Origin: Amblyomma americanum
Taxonomy: Eukaryota; Arthropoda; Arachnida; Ixodida; Ixodidae
Length of the DNA stretch: 64,000 nucleotides
Direction: 5' to 3'
NCBI RefSeq assembly: GCF_052857255.1
Contig: NC_135500.1
Coordinates: forward strand, 48,262,272 to 48,326,271
In this document: piece by piece, positions 1-11,104 of the stretch
Numbering within the stretch: position 1 is the stretch's first letter
How the letters are laid out: each line of letters starts with the position of its first letter
Made by a program: the position numbers and the translations under genes
The notes under the pieces: generated by a model
What the model was told of the DNA's origin: nothing
What the model saw: the letters and a program-made list of their open reading frames with translations, nothing else
Databases searched by the model: none

Positions 1-280
1 AATGTGATGCAATGTAATAGGTTAAACGGTGGTCACCGCACTGTTGCACTATGCTTTTGTGTGCAAGGTTTTTATCGTTTTAATGCTATCCTTGGCTCTC
101 CAATGTTGATGTGGCGTATTCAATACGTCGATACGAATCTTTGCCTAGTGCTTGTTTTCGCCCTGACGCCCTGTCATTTGGGCTTTAATACAAAACTGCC
201 GACTGAAAACGTGTAATATGCTCGGGTTCCAAATCGACCGCCAAGTCTCCTCGAGCCGTGTTTCCGTGGCCGCGTTGCAG

Positions 281-454
281 GAGCGCCACGTAGAGCTGGT
301 GAGCGAATGGGCGAGCAGCATTCCCGACACCTTGCGGTTGGGGCTGTCCTTGGAGATGGGCGTCACCAGCTACGTGCTGGCCAATCGCAGCACGCACCGC
401 CGCGATGCTCCCTTCGCGCCCTGCCTCCAGTCTTCGCTCGACAGCTACGAACAG
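281..454 (+). CDS. Candidate internal coding exon, unknown product
   Basis: A GC-richer block is open in one frame and lies between a possible acceptor (ttgcag ending at 280) and a good donor (CAG|gtacgc after 454). Its 174 nt would be a phase 0/0 exon of 58 residues beginning ERHVELVSEWASSIPDT. The frame stays open upstream to an ATG at 218, so the exon could start there instead. No domain is recognised. The phase matches the terminal exon at 15696-15860 on the same strand, so both could belong to one gene with a 15.2-kb intron; this is inference. The acceptor's pyrimidine tract is weak, and a chance frame in GC-rich sequence cannot be excluded. Confidence 0.4.
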
Positions 455-3400
455 GTACGCGCCACGAAGACGCCGGCTAGCTCTTCGCGCATACCTCTTG
501 TACGGCGCTCCTGATGCTGACTGTGGTCTGCCTAACTGGAGCAGTTTACGCAAGCGATACGTGCTGTGCTTTTACGCTCTTTCCTAGCTTTAATTGCATT
601 GTCAATTGTTTCCTTTTGCTGACGTTGTGTGGCGGAATAACGGATAACGTACTGCAATTTGGGAATCCCACTTACACGTCCTGCCTAATGAAAACGAGGT
701 ATAGGTGGGCATCGCCCTATGGGAAGACTGCAGTTCGCGCTGCGAATGGATAGCTGAAAGAGGGGAAAGGTGGGGAGGGGGGTCTGGTAAAGCTGAAGTC
801 TTCCATTCATCACACCCTGTAAAGTTCTTTTAGTGGATTTATAGGGTTACCACCTTCCGTAAGTTCATACTAGCATGAAATCTTTGGAACGACATCGATA
901 TAAATAGCAAATTATTCCCGCAGTGTATACCAGGAAGAGTGATGGCAACTTGCTTGCGTATCGGTCAGCTATGGCCACTTAATAAGACCGTGAAATGATA
1001 TGTACTAAGGTTAGGAAAAGCACGCGAGTGTTCAGTATTCCATCACTAGGCAGTGCACGGAAAAGAGTGACTTAAGCTAGCGTCAGTAACGACGAATATA
1101 TCAGCGTATAAAAAACGATGCCCTTCCTTTCCCCTTCACATTACAACACTGACGTGCCAAATAAAATAATAAAGTTAGAGGTCACAACTGCACCCCGCTG
1201 TGCTTCATCCCGCCAACGTCATTTGTGCACGCCCAATGAAAAGGCTTGCCCGTATTGAGCACTCGCGTCAAGTGAGGATCGGCGGCTAAGAACGCGTGGT
1301 GAGGTGCCGCCGTACTCAGTTGCGTGCAGCAAGTTTTTAAAATTACCTTTAAGTTAAAGATTCCACACACAGCTTTTGACCTTGACTTGGATACTCATAA
1401 AGGTCACGTATAGAGATTTGTAGCATTAGAATATGGAAATCAAAATCATTTCAGAGTCCCTTCAATAGCTCGCACACTTGTGACTAGTCCTCTAGAAATA
1501 TAAATTACAAGGAAAAGGATTTCGCTGAACCAAATACTTGTCGTCAAAATGACATTGGTGGAGTTCAGAGCCTCAGGAAAAGCGACGTAGGTTTGCTAAA
1601 GCTTTCTGAGTTTATTTACTCTACGAAAAGAACATGGAACAATGCATGCATGTTTTCTCTAGATTAAAATTTTTTACGCCTCAGAAAAGCGTGGGGTTGC
1701 TAAAGCGCGCCTCTTGTGGTTTTGCGAAGAAACAAACTTCAGAATGTTTCTGAATATACGAGGGCTGTTAAAACTCATCAGCACACACACGTGTGGCGAC
1801 AGTCATAATCAATTTCCTCACAGCTTTGCGTTGCTGCCTAAAGGGCCATTCAGATGTCTGTCGTTGCCAAAGGCTAGAATCCTAAGCGGAATCCTCATAT
1901 ATGTCGCTCTCGAAAAGGGCATTTTGAATGCGTCGGTTTTCTTTACACGTTCGCCCTTTTCAATCAACTGGACTGTGTGTTGCATAGCTGCAAATTCCAG
2001 CAAAATGCACACCCTCGACTTTTACGCGGCATGCAGCTTATCTGACATAAAATACAAACTAATTCCGCGAATTGCACAAGCAATGATCGACACACGAAGG
2101 CCTAATCTCTTCTGCTACGGTAAACGATTTGTAGAGATAGGGAAGAGATCGATAATTTTTTTTAAACACCAGTTTCTTTCTTTACAAGAGATATCATATC
2201 ATTTTGTTTTTAAGAAACTTCCGTGGGGAATTCGTATCCTAACATCTGCTATAGACTGCCTCAAAGGCCGGATGCCCTGAAAATATGGCGTAAGGTTTGA
2301 TGGGCACAAAAAGTATCCAAAAGTGTTACTTTTTAGAGATAGTTTTAATTAGTTGATATAATTATTAACACACTGATAGTGCCACTTTACAATAATTACA
2401 AAAATTTGTAGAGGTAAGCCTGTAGCCTTAGCGCATTATTCAATGAAAACTGCTTCAGCATTGTTTTAGCCAATTAGTCCTGCAGATGGCTGTGGAATCT
2501 GCCGCATCAGCCGTAAGAGAAAGCCTAGCCATGCTCCTGCGAATCAGCGCAATTCGATATGGCCATCCATCGTCTTCCACTTCCTTTTCCTCCTTCTGGC
2601 ACTTGCTCTTTCCCGTAAGCGTGGAGGAACATTTCCTTCTCGCCACTTCGCTGCCTGGCGGCCGTGGCAGGTGGCCATTGAATTGGAGTAAATTATAGAG
2701 TTTGCAAAATCTAATTCACTATTAGGACTAAATTAAAATATTTGAATAAGTAATTAAGGCCTTACGGCTGACGTTGTAGATTCCATAATAGAATGCAGGG
2801 CTATATGGATAAACCAAAGCTATAGCAACGTTTGGTGCCCACAAAAAAAGAAACAACTATCTCCAGAATACCCAGAAAAAGGATTTTTTCGGGCAACGGT
2901 ACACAGCGCTTTGCCTCTGCCAATGATGCAAACCGACCACCCAGCCTGTGCGTTTTCGTTTTCCTTACGTGCATACAGGTCTGCCACCCCGGAGCAAGAG
3001 TGTGGAGGCTTGATCGCATCGATACCAACATTGGAAGCCGGGGTTCCTGGATATTCTTTTTTGACAACGCGCACTCGGTTGTCGCCAAGGTATGTTATAG
3101 ACGTATACACTTTTCATTAACCGCATGTGCCTAAGCCCCCTTGTTCGGTTTAATCGGCCTATATTGCCCATCGGCCTATCGCGGGCTATGAGCAAATATT
3201 CGTGAATTAAAGGTATGCCTACCCTCGTAGATGCTAATCCAAAGGAGCGCAATGAGAAAAAATCGAGCATATCGCTAACCAAGAACCAAATGGCCGGACA
3301 TTGGAAACTACTGGCCAATTCCGCCCGACATACTCGTGGACATAATTTTTCATGGGCGCCTCCTCCCCCGCCCAGACAGCGGCCGCCGGCTCATCGTTGG

Positions 3401-4969
3401 TCGCTTCATTGTGTGGGGGGGTGATCGGCTCTAATTTCTGCTGCTCTCTGCGGAGATCACTGCTCAGAGCCGGGGAGGGGGAGGGTTGGGGAGGAGGGAG
3501 GGGGTGTTCGTACGGGGAAACACTGCACACACAAACACAGCACACACACAATGCTGGCGTCAACGGCACATGGTGAGTACACAACACCGCACTACAGGAA
3601 CATTGCACTGCAGAAGGGGGACCTATGGTAGGTCTGCCCAAACAGTGATTGTCCTGTTATGGAGAGGTCCGTTGACAGCACTCGGAGCACTGATAGGGCA
3701 CTCTTAGGAAGGCACAAGGCACAGCACTGGATGGTCCGGCAGGCACGCTCACGTGACGTCTGGCTTGGCGCCTCGACCCGACAGCATCGTTTGCCCTTCC
3801 TCTCTTCCCGGCGCCGTCTGAACGCCGTTTTTGTTTTTCGTGATGTTCTCAAGTGAGTGCGCGGCGCAGGGATCCAGTAGCGACGGCGGCGGAGACGGGC
3901 ACTGGCAGCCAAGCCACTTGGTGCGTGATCGCGTTGTGCGGATGTGTGCGGGACAGTGCGAACCCTGGACAATTGAAGTTCGCGGACAAGAATTGAGTTA
4001 TATACGTAATATAGCCCTTGTTTATTTTCAATACATTGTGTGTGCGTCGAACGTTCTTACGAGCTGTCCCCTCCCGCTCTTTGTCATCTCTAACACTCGG
4101 GAAAAGAATGCTCCAGGTCCATCCGACGTACATCTAGCCACACCCTTGAAAAACACTGGTCGGATCCGTCCCACTTACTCGGTAAAAACATGTACCGGAT
4201 CCGTCCGACTTACCTTGAGCCAGATCCTTCAGTCTTTCACTGCCGTCGTCATGAGATCGTAAGGAACATGGCAACGGAAAGTTCACCACGGGCTTTTCCA
4301 TAGGGTGTTCGTTTGACAGCGCTAAGAAGCTGCCAACAGGTTTTTAATGCGAAAGTATTCAGGTTGTAGTCTTCGGTCACGCAATTAGCTGATTGGTCCA
4401 GAGGGTTGTATCATTGTCAGCAACACGTCACCACCATTGAACCAATTATAGAGCACCACCGAACTTGAAAATATGCGGACCCCCAGAATGTGAAAGTTGG
4501 ACGACTGCCAAAATTCCAAAGGATCCAAAAGTTGTAATTCACCTAAAATAGACAATTGCATAAATATAGCTCAACTGCATGCATACTATGAACATTGTGA
4601 GTGGAAGCCTGTGCTATTCTGAGTGGAACCATGCATGGACTCGGAATCGTAGAATATTTCGGCTCAAATGAGATAAGTAAACGGTCACTGCGATCACCCA
4701 ACTTCATGATTTGCATAAAATTGTGTAGTTGTGCCTGCCAGCACATAAAAGATTTATCTTCGTGCTATTGGTTATGAACCATATGATATACAGCATTTAG
4801 TGGAACCGAGAAACTCTCCTTTGCTTCTTTTTTTTTCATGTGAACATTCTATCCTTAACAAAGGCGCCGAATTTGCGCTTCTGCTTTCGAAGTGTCACTT
4901 AAAGCAGTAATGTTGATCAAAATTTGCTACATACAGGCATCATTTGTGTTCCACCATCCTGCCAGTCAG
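455..4969. other. Unassigned intron-like sequence
   Basis: No coding sequence or recognisable mobile element is supported here. The stretch has AT-rich blocks, a G-rich tract at about 3471-3510, a CA-rich patch at about 3525-3555, and a short degenerate direct repeat of GGATCCGTCC-type units at about 4161-4213 spaced 35 bp apart. Open frames of 60-190 codons occur but have no domain or splice context. If the exons at 281-454 and 15696-15860 belong to one gene, this would be part of its intron. Confidence 0.5.
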
Positions 4970-7415
4970 ATTTTCATCAAGAATACAAAGATAAACGAAG
5001 TGGCGGCGTGACGGTTATGTTTAAAGAAACAACGTCTTGCGAATTGGTCTACAATACACTGCAACACTGCTGATTACGATGTACTCACCCTGCGACCTTT
5101 TAAGAACTTTTCCGTGTTTTGTACAGGCCCCAATCTGGTTGACATTAACCGTTTCTTTTTCATATTTCTTGTGAATATTCTTAGCTATGAATCCGAACAT
5201 CTAGGCATGTTGTTAGGCGGCAATGTCAACGTAAATATGCTTTCAACTACACAATCGCAAGAACAACACGGATCTTAAATTGGCACGAATGATTCCTTTA
5301 GCTGAAAACAAGCCGACGCGCGTGACTTCAGAAACTGCATCTTTACAAGATGTATTCATTACAAATGTTGACAACAATTTAATAATCGCAGACGTTGTCT
5401 ACACCGAAGTTAGTGATCATCTTGGAATCGTCATGTTGATAGCCCTGGACATGTTAATAAAAAGAAGTGAGAAATTTAAACACAGTCTAAAACTAAAAAT
5501 CAACTTTGAAACCTTTTGAAATGTCATTATTCCACAGCCAAACTCTTGAACATTAGCCAGCCTTGAATCCTTTTATAGCGCTATTAACCAAGATACTTGG
5601 AACCATGTTTCCGAGGTGGAAAGCAGCGGCACCGCTTGCTTCAGTTTCATTTCTTTATTTAAGACCATCTATGACGCGCATTGTCAACTAAAAAAAAGAG
5701 GCAACGACATCTAGGCCGCGGCAACTATAAGCGACGTCCGAGCTGCTCGAAACGATACAGCATTAGAATAGTTTGTACACCCAGTTTTTAAAATAGTCAT
5801 GAAAACTTGATTCGTCAAATCGAGAAGTGCAGAATTAACCTTCCATCGAAACTAAGGGTGGCTTGCAAGATGCCTACTTTACAAACGAGTTTGTGAGCCC
5901 CAATGAACAGCGGTCGGATGTTATCTGGCGGAAACAGAACGCCTTACTGCAAGGAAAGATCTCTGATAACTTTCAGCACGAAGAAAACAACTTTTTGGCA
6001 CTCGCTTAGCTGTCGCGTTTAACAGCTTTTTCGTTCAACAGGCTACTCAGTCAAATACAATGTAGCCAAAACTAGATTGAATTCTTGCAAGGAAGCAACA
6101 GCTCATCATCACTTTTCTTTCCTGCCACCAGTTGTGCAGAAGTTTTCTCGTGCAGGAACACCTTTAAAAATAACAAGTCGGTGGTTGCAACTAGTCCTAA
6201 GATAGCGTCTATTGAATATATTTTTCAAGTTATATGCCCCATAATTACCAACAATTACATTCCATTATTATCTGCTGGTGTATTGTCAAAGGCACTGTAA
6301 ACTGCTCGAGTGATACCGGTTTTTAAAACAGGCGAGAAAAATTGAGTTTTTTCCTGTATTCTCAAATGTTATCGGGAAATCACTACGTAGTAGGGAACTA
6401 CAATTTTTTTTTTAAATACACGAACTGCTTCTTGGCCTTCAGCACGGTTTTCGAAAGAATCGCTACACACAAACACAACTATTTACCCAAAAAGAAATAA
6501 TAATACAAAAGTTTCAAAAGGAGACAGTTGCAGGCATATGCATAGCATTACGAAAACTTTTGGTTTAATAAAGCATAGTCTTCTGCGACATGAAATAGAA
6601 AGTACGAGCTCCGCGGAAAAGCTAAAGACCTTATGAAATCGTACCACTCACTCGAACACAAAATATGGAAATTTCAAAAGTTCATTTTCTTCAATACAAA
6701 ACGTCAGAGCAGAGCAGTAAGCATATTTGGGGCCACTTCTATTCTTAATTTATATTGATAATATTGACCATTTTGTAGATGACAGATTGTCTGTCAGCTA
6801 CAAAATTGCCTGAAGATTAATTGCAGAAAGAGAAAAATACAATTATACTTTCCTAATGGGAAGGTAGTATCCAGGCCGGTCAGTGTATTTTTAAGCCATG
6901 ATCCGGTAGAAATAGTTCATTCTTTCAAAATCCTTTGTGCCATATTTTCAAAACATTTGATCTGGAATGGTCATTATGTTAGATGATAGATTATATCAGA
7001 CCAAAAATATCGTCGGCTGTAGGTATTATATCACGCCTGCGTGGTATTTTTCCTCGTAAAGTTTGGTTTTTGCTTCATAATTCCTTTGTTCTGTGTGCCT
7101 TGCAATATTGCAGTAGCGTTTGGGGCACTACGGGTGTTATGAATTTGTCCAAGTATACCTTTGTTCAAGTTACATCCTCTACAGCGTGTTGCCGTTGTCT
7201 ATTTTGCTATAACAGATAGCGCTGTATTTTACATAGTACTTGTTATTTGCTTATTTCGGCACATTCCTTTGCGTGATTAAACCATATTTGTTTGCTGTTT
7301 CTCTCGTGCACGGCCAAGTTGTTAAGGGGGGTAGGACCTCTGTCAAGCTTGCGAGGTTTTAGTTCAGCCTCGTTCTCTATTTCAGAGAAAATAAAAAAAT
7401 TATTTAATTAAAACA
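4970..7415 (+). mobile_element. Decayed non-LTR retrotransposon (Jockey/CR1-like)
   Basis: Three remnants lie in the right order on one strand. First is the C-terminal part of an endonuclease/exonuclease/phosphatase domain (about 4985-5450), with a GGVTVMF-like strand and the sequence NKPTRVTSETASLQDVF followed by VSDHLGI. Second are reverse-transcriptase pieces around 6430-6600, including a QHGFRKNR-like motif. Third is the RT thumb region at 6983-7219 (KISSAVGIISRLRG, LQYCSSVWGTT). Stops and frameshifts break every part. The 3' end has a GGGGTAGGACC-like block and an A-rich tail near 7390-7410. The protein would have copied its RNA at a nicked target, but this copy is dead. Confidence 0.8.
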
Positions 7416-7887
7416 ATTGTCATACACATGAACCATTTGTACGTTGTCAGTGCACATCTCACCACACCTCAAGTCTGCTGTGGTAGCATATGGCCGAGGA
7501 TGGCACCTGAGTTATAGCGCAAACACTCAAGCCAATTCTGAAGAAATGGCACAAAAATTTGATCGCAACATTAGGCACTTAATGTAGGCACCCTAGCAGG
7601 CAACGTTAACGTTATCGCAGTCTTATATTCAGTGATCTAGTTATAACGGCCCCGAAGTTTTTGCATGCCACGTTCACTGGACCCGTCTGCCTCACCGTTC
7701 GGTAAAAAAAGAGGGCCTGTCATAAAAAATCTGTGCCATTCACACATAACTCGCAAACACCATTCAAAGCGGTAAAGTTTTCTTTGCATCGGAAAACAGT
7801 AAGTCGAGAATTAGTATAACTAACTTGGCAGTTACCAGTGTGTAACTGAAGATTCAGCGAGAGTTGCTGAGGTATTTTCATTCCGCG

Positions 7888-8018
<131 letters not shown>

Positions 8019-8312
8019 TGGTTTTTGGTGGAAAGGAAATGGCGCAGTATCTGTCTCATATATCGTTGGACACCTGAACCGCGCCGTAAGGGAAGGGATA
8101 AAGGAGGGAGAGAAAGAAGAAAGAGGTGCCGTAGTGGAGGGCTCCGGAATAATTTCGACCACCTGGGGATCTTTAACGTGCACTGACATCGCACAGCACA
8201 CGGGCACCTTATCGTTTTTCCTCCATAAAAACGCAGCCGCCGCGGTCGGGTTCGAACCCGGGAACTCCGGATGAGTAGTCGAGCGCCCTAACCACTGAGC
8301 CACCGCGGCGGG
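8019..8312 (-). mobile_element. tRNA-derived SINE, full length
   Basis: Read on the minus strand it begins CCGCCGCGGTGGCTCAGTGG, which contains an RNA polymerase III A box. About 40 bp later comes the B-box-like GGGTTCGAACCC (plus-strand 8248-8259). The body continues with the AACGATAAGGTGCCCGTGTG and GTGCACGTTAAAGATCCCCA blocks typical of tick SINEs and ends in an (ATT)n tail. It codes for nothing and would depend on LINE proteins for mobility. No clear target duplication was found. Confidence 0.9.
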
Positions 8313-9004
8313 GTCTGCGATGTACTGAGGTTAAGAACTTTACACCGACATGAATATATGTGTTGTCATAGACCTTTTCAGAAGAGCTGGACGGGCGCCA
8401 CTATATTGAAAACTGGGCTGTGCTCGTATAATAGGAAAGACCTGAGGATTATGTCTTTTCCACGCTCTCTCCACAGATAATAGGTACAGGTAAAGGAGAA
8501 ACCTCGCCCTCACCACTATTATATCGCGGATAACCACTAATGTACACACCAAAAAACCGGTTGCTCTGAGGGACGCGATACACTCTTCTTCTAGTTTTCC
8601 ACACATACTCGTTCTTCAGCTAGCACTCCTAGCCAGCGCGCCGTGCCTGGAGCGCGGTGCCGCCGTATTAAAACACTTTCATTCCAACACAGATGGGCTT
8701 TGCGCGCACTGTGGAGAGATCGGCGATATGTTTCACATGGTGTGGGCATGAACTAAGAATCCTCATCTTACCCCTTCCCCTACCCCTACCCCAGAGGCAT
8801 GGAAGACGGCCCTGCTCAACTGCTCCCCATTGGAGTCCAAAGGGTTCTGGTAAAGCGGGCGCGAGACAGGGCCTCGTCGTGCGGTGTCCCGGACTAAGGA
8901 TACCGATCATGTAGCGGGGTCTGTTTCTGAGCACTAAAAAAGTTTTTCACCACCACCAACACAGCGGCTGAGCCTCCCTTCAGGCGGCACGTTTCGCAGT
9001 TGTA
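8313..9004. other. Unassigned stretch between SINE and LINE fragment
   Basis: No gene or known repeat is supported. A short run of CCCCTACCCC-type simple sequence lies at about 8770-8795. The end of the stretch abuts the reverse-transcriptase fragment at 9005. Confidence 0.5.
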
Positions 9005-10430
9005 GTGGCGAAAAGGCCAACCGGAGACAAGTCGCATGTCGTGATTAATATATGTGCGGACAACATCGTTCTAGCATACCGTGCGAGAGCTCTTCAAGAC
9101 TATTCAGAAATCTGCGGAAGACAGGTGGAGGCTCTAGGACTGATATTTAGCACCGAAAAATTAGGATTCCTGGTTTATAATGTTCAGTCTGGTATGATCA
9201 GGCTTCAAAAATTATATTTATCTGTAAGTTAAAGTGCACAAGTACCTTGAATATGGATAAATAATGAAATAGACCACATGCGAGACCAAAGGAAGTAAAT
9301 TATAAAGAAAGCCAAAAGGAACGAAGCTGTCATGAAGAATTGCGGGCTCTGGGATATAATATATATCAAGTTATTCGGGGATCTGGAAAGGCGAAATGGA
9401 ACCGTGCTTGACGTTTGCAAGCGCTGTGGTGTGATTGGGATCTGCTACAAATTCGACATTCGAAATATATCATAGTACTGTATAGTAGTCTTGGGGGCAT
9501 ATGGAAACACTACCAAGGTTTGGTTTATGGGGGTTTAATGTCCCAAAGCTACTCAGGCTATGAGGGATGTCGTAGTGAAGGGCTCCAGAAATTTCGACCA
9601 CCTTGGGTTCTTTAACATCCACTGACATCGCAGAGTACACAGGCTCTAAAATTTCGCCTCCCTCGAAATTCGGCCTCTGCAGCTGGGATCGAACCCGCGT
9701 TTTTTGGGTCAGCAGCCGAGCGCCATAACCACTGAGCCACCGCGGCGGCACCGGATACACTACTAATGAAGTAGTTCAAGGATTTATTATGGGGTTGCCA
9801 ACGTTCGAAGCGCCTGAGACAACAAGCAAGGTGCTGTATGAAGAACGGTTGAGGGATATGAATGAGAAACGATGGGCGGCAAAAATTTGCAGGTACTTAG
9901 ACCGATGGAGCATCGATCGTGCATAAATCCCAAGAACTAGATAGCTTGCTAATAAATGCAAATGTCAAAGGAAAAAAAAAACAGATAGGAAAACGTTGAA
10001 ACCGAAAGTAAAAACCTCACAAAATATTCACTCGCAGAAAAAAAAAGCACTGGATTAGCCGATGTTGGAGTTGTATAGGACGCCTAAATTTAAGACGAAA
10101 GGGAAACATTTTATAGTATTCCAAAGGAAGTGGTTTAAATTTCTAGGCCCCGGCTGGGAGCTTGGGAATGATGTATTGCCGGCAAAACTTTTACACCGCG
10201 CACAAGATCTGCTGTTGCTACAGGCAAGACGGGAAGACTGTAGAGCATATTCTGGTCTAGTTTGAGACCCTCCATCCCTCACTGCACGATTCCACCGGAA
10301 GAATTCACGTAGCGCTAACGTTTCAGAAGAGCCAGGACATGCTCAATCTTCAAAAAACTGAAAAAAAATACGAGACGACAAGAGGACTGGTTGAGAAGGT
10401 AAAGAGAATCGTTTAGAAATGAGAAGAAAA
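9005..10430 (+). mobile_element. Old non-LTR reverse-transcriptase fragment, split by a SINE
   Basis: The frame at 9005-9232 carries a degenerate RT active-site segment (ADNIVLAYRARALQD, where ADD would be expected) followed by GRQVEALGLIFSTEKLGFLVYN. Further homology continues in broken frames: NNEIDHMRDQRK near 9260, then a C-terminal region including VQGFIMGLPTFEAPETTSK near 9780, which lies after the SINE. The fragment runs through about 10430 with heavy decay. It has no intact open frame. The clade is uncertain, but the order of motifs fits the C-terminal half of a LINE ORF2. Confidence 0.65.
9514..9752 (-). mobile_element. tRNA-derived SINE nested in LINE fragment
   Basis: The minus strand starts with the same GCCGCGGTGGCTCAGTGGTT head and has a B-box-like GGGTTCGATCCC. 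It ends in the CCATAAACCAAACC 3' block, a different tail type from the SINE at 8019. Flanking copies ggaaacactac (9503-9513) and ggatacactac (9753-9763) match at 10 of 11 positions and look like the target duplication. The LINE fragment reads through on both sides, which shows the SINE is the younger insertion. Confidence 0.9.
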
Positions 10431-10439
10431 ATTGGCATC

Positions 10440-10462
10440 TTGGGGAGGGGGGGGGGGGGGGA
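10440..10462. repeat. Poly-G tract
   Basis: A run of about 17 G with one A, at the decaying 3' edge of the old LINE fragment. It is low complexity and could form a G-quadruplex. Confidence 0.8.
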
Positions 10463-10539
10463 TTCGAAGATACTGAGCGCGCTAGGAATTATTGGCTAGG
10501 TGACCCTTGTCACTACCCCTGTACGAAGGGGAGGTTAAT

Positions 10540-11030
10540 AATCACCCATTTACCGTGGACGGACCGTGCTACATTCATCCGCACCAGCCCTAATCTTCCT
10601 GCTCTTTCAACTCCATCCCTTTCGCCATACCCCTCCCCTCCACGAAAACCACCCTCCGGTTGAACGTTCTAACGCTCTCACCATACTCTCCTCTTTCCAC
10701 TGTGACATTCTTCCCCCTCGATCATGGCAACCACTGTCCCGATGGGCGTGCTTACACTCCTGCCATAAGCTTCTCTTGCATAGTAATAGCACTCCGGTTG
10801 TTCTCGTGGCAGGCACGCTCCGGTTGCGCGTTCCTCCGCTCTCTCCCTACTCTCCTTCTCTGGTGACCCCCTCCGGTTGCGGATTACGCTCCTCTCGCCA
10901 TAACCTCGCCCTCCAAAAGCAACGCCATTCCAATAGTTTCTGTGCCAACCACCCGCCAGCTGCGCATTCTTAAGCTAGGGCCATGCCCCCTTCTTTCCAC
11001 GGTAACCACACACCGGAGGCACCATACCCA
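10540..11030. repeat. Degenerate CT-rich minisatellite, left block
   Basis: Repeated phrases of the form CTCCGGTTGCG, CTCCGCTCTC, CCATACTCTCC and CATGGTAACC recur with variable spacing. TCCGGTTG occurs at about 10645, 10794, 10817 and 10866. The open frames here simply follow the absence of stops in CT-rich sequence and are not considered genes. The same phrases recur at 13.8-14.4 kb, so this block and that one were probably one array. Confidence 0.7.
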
Positions 11031-11104
11031 ACAGTTCTGGACAAAAGCATTTTTGAACGGGAACGAGGTTATGAACGTAATTTTTTGATATATAGTCATA
11101 TCTC

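Noticed and set aside
1714..2280. A 188-codon plus-strand open frame
   Set aside because: AT-rich, no recognisable domain, no splice or start context and low-complexity hydrophobic composition. Likely chance.
3849..4262. A 143-codon plus frame and overlapping minus frame
   Set aside because: No homology is recognised and the composition does not differ from its surroundings.
10566..10973. 135-codon Pro/Ser/His-rich frame, and similar frames at 14055-14451
   Set aside because: The CT-rich minisatellite has few stop codons; the frames follow the repeat and have no domain.
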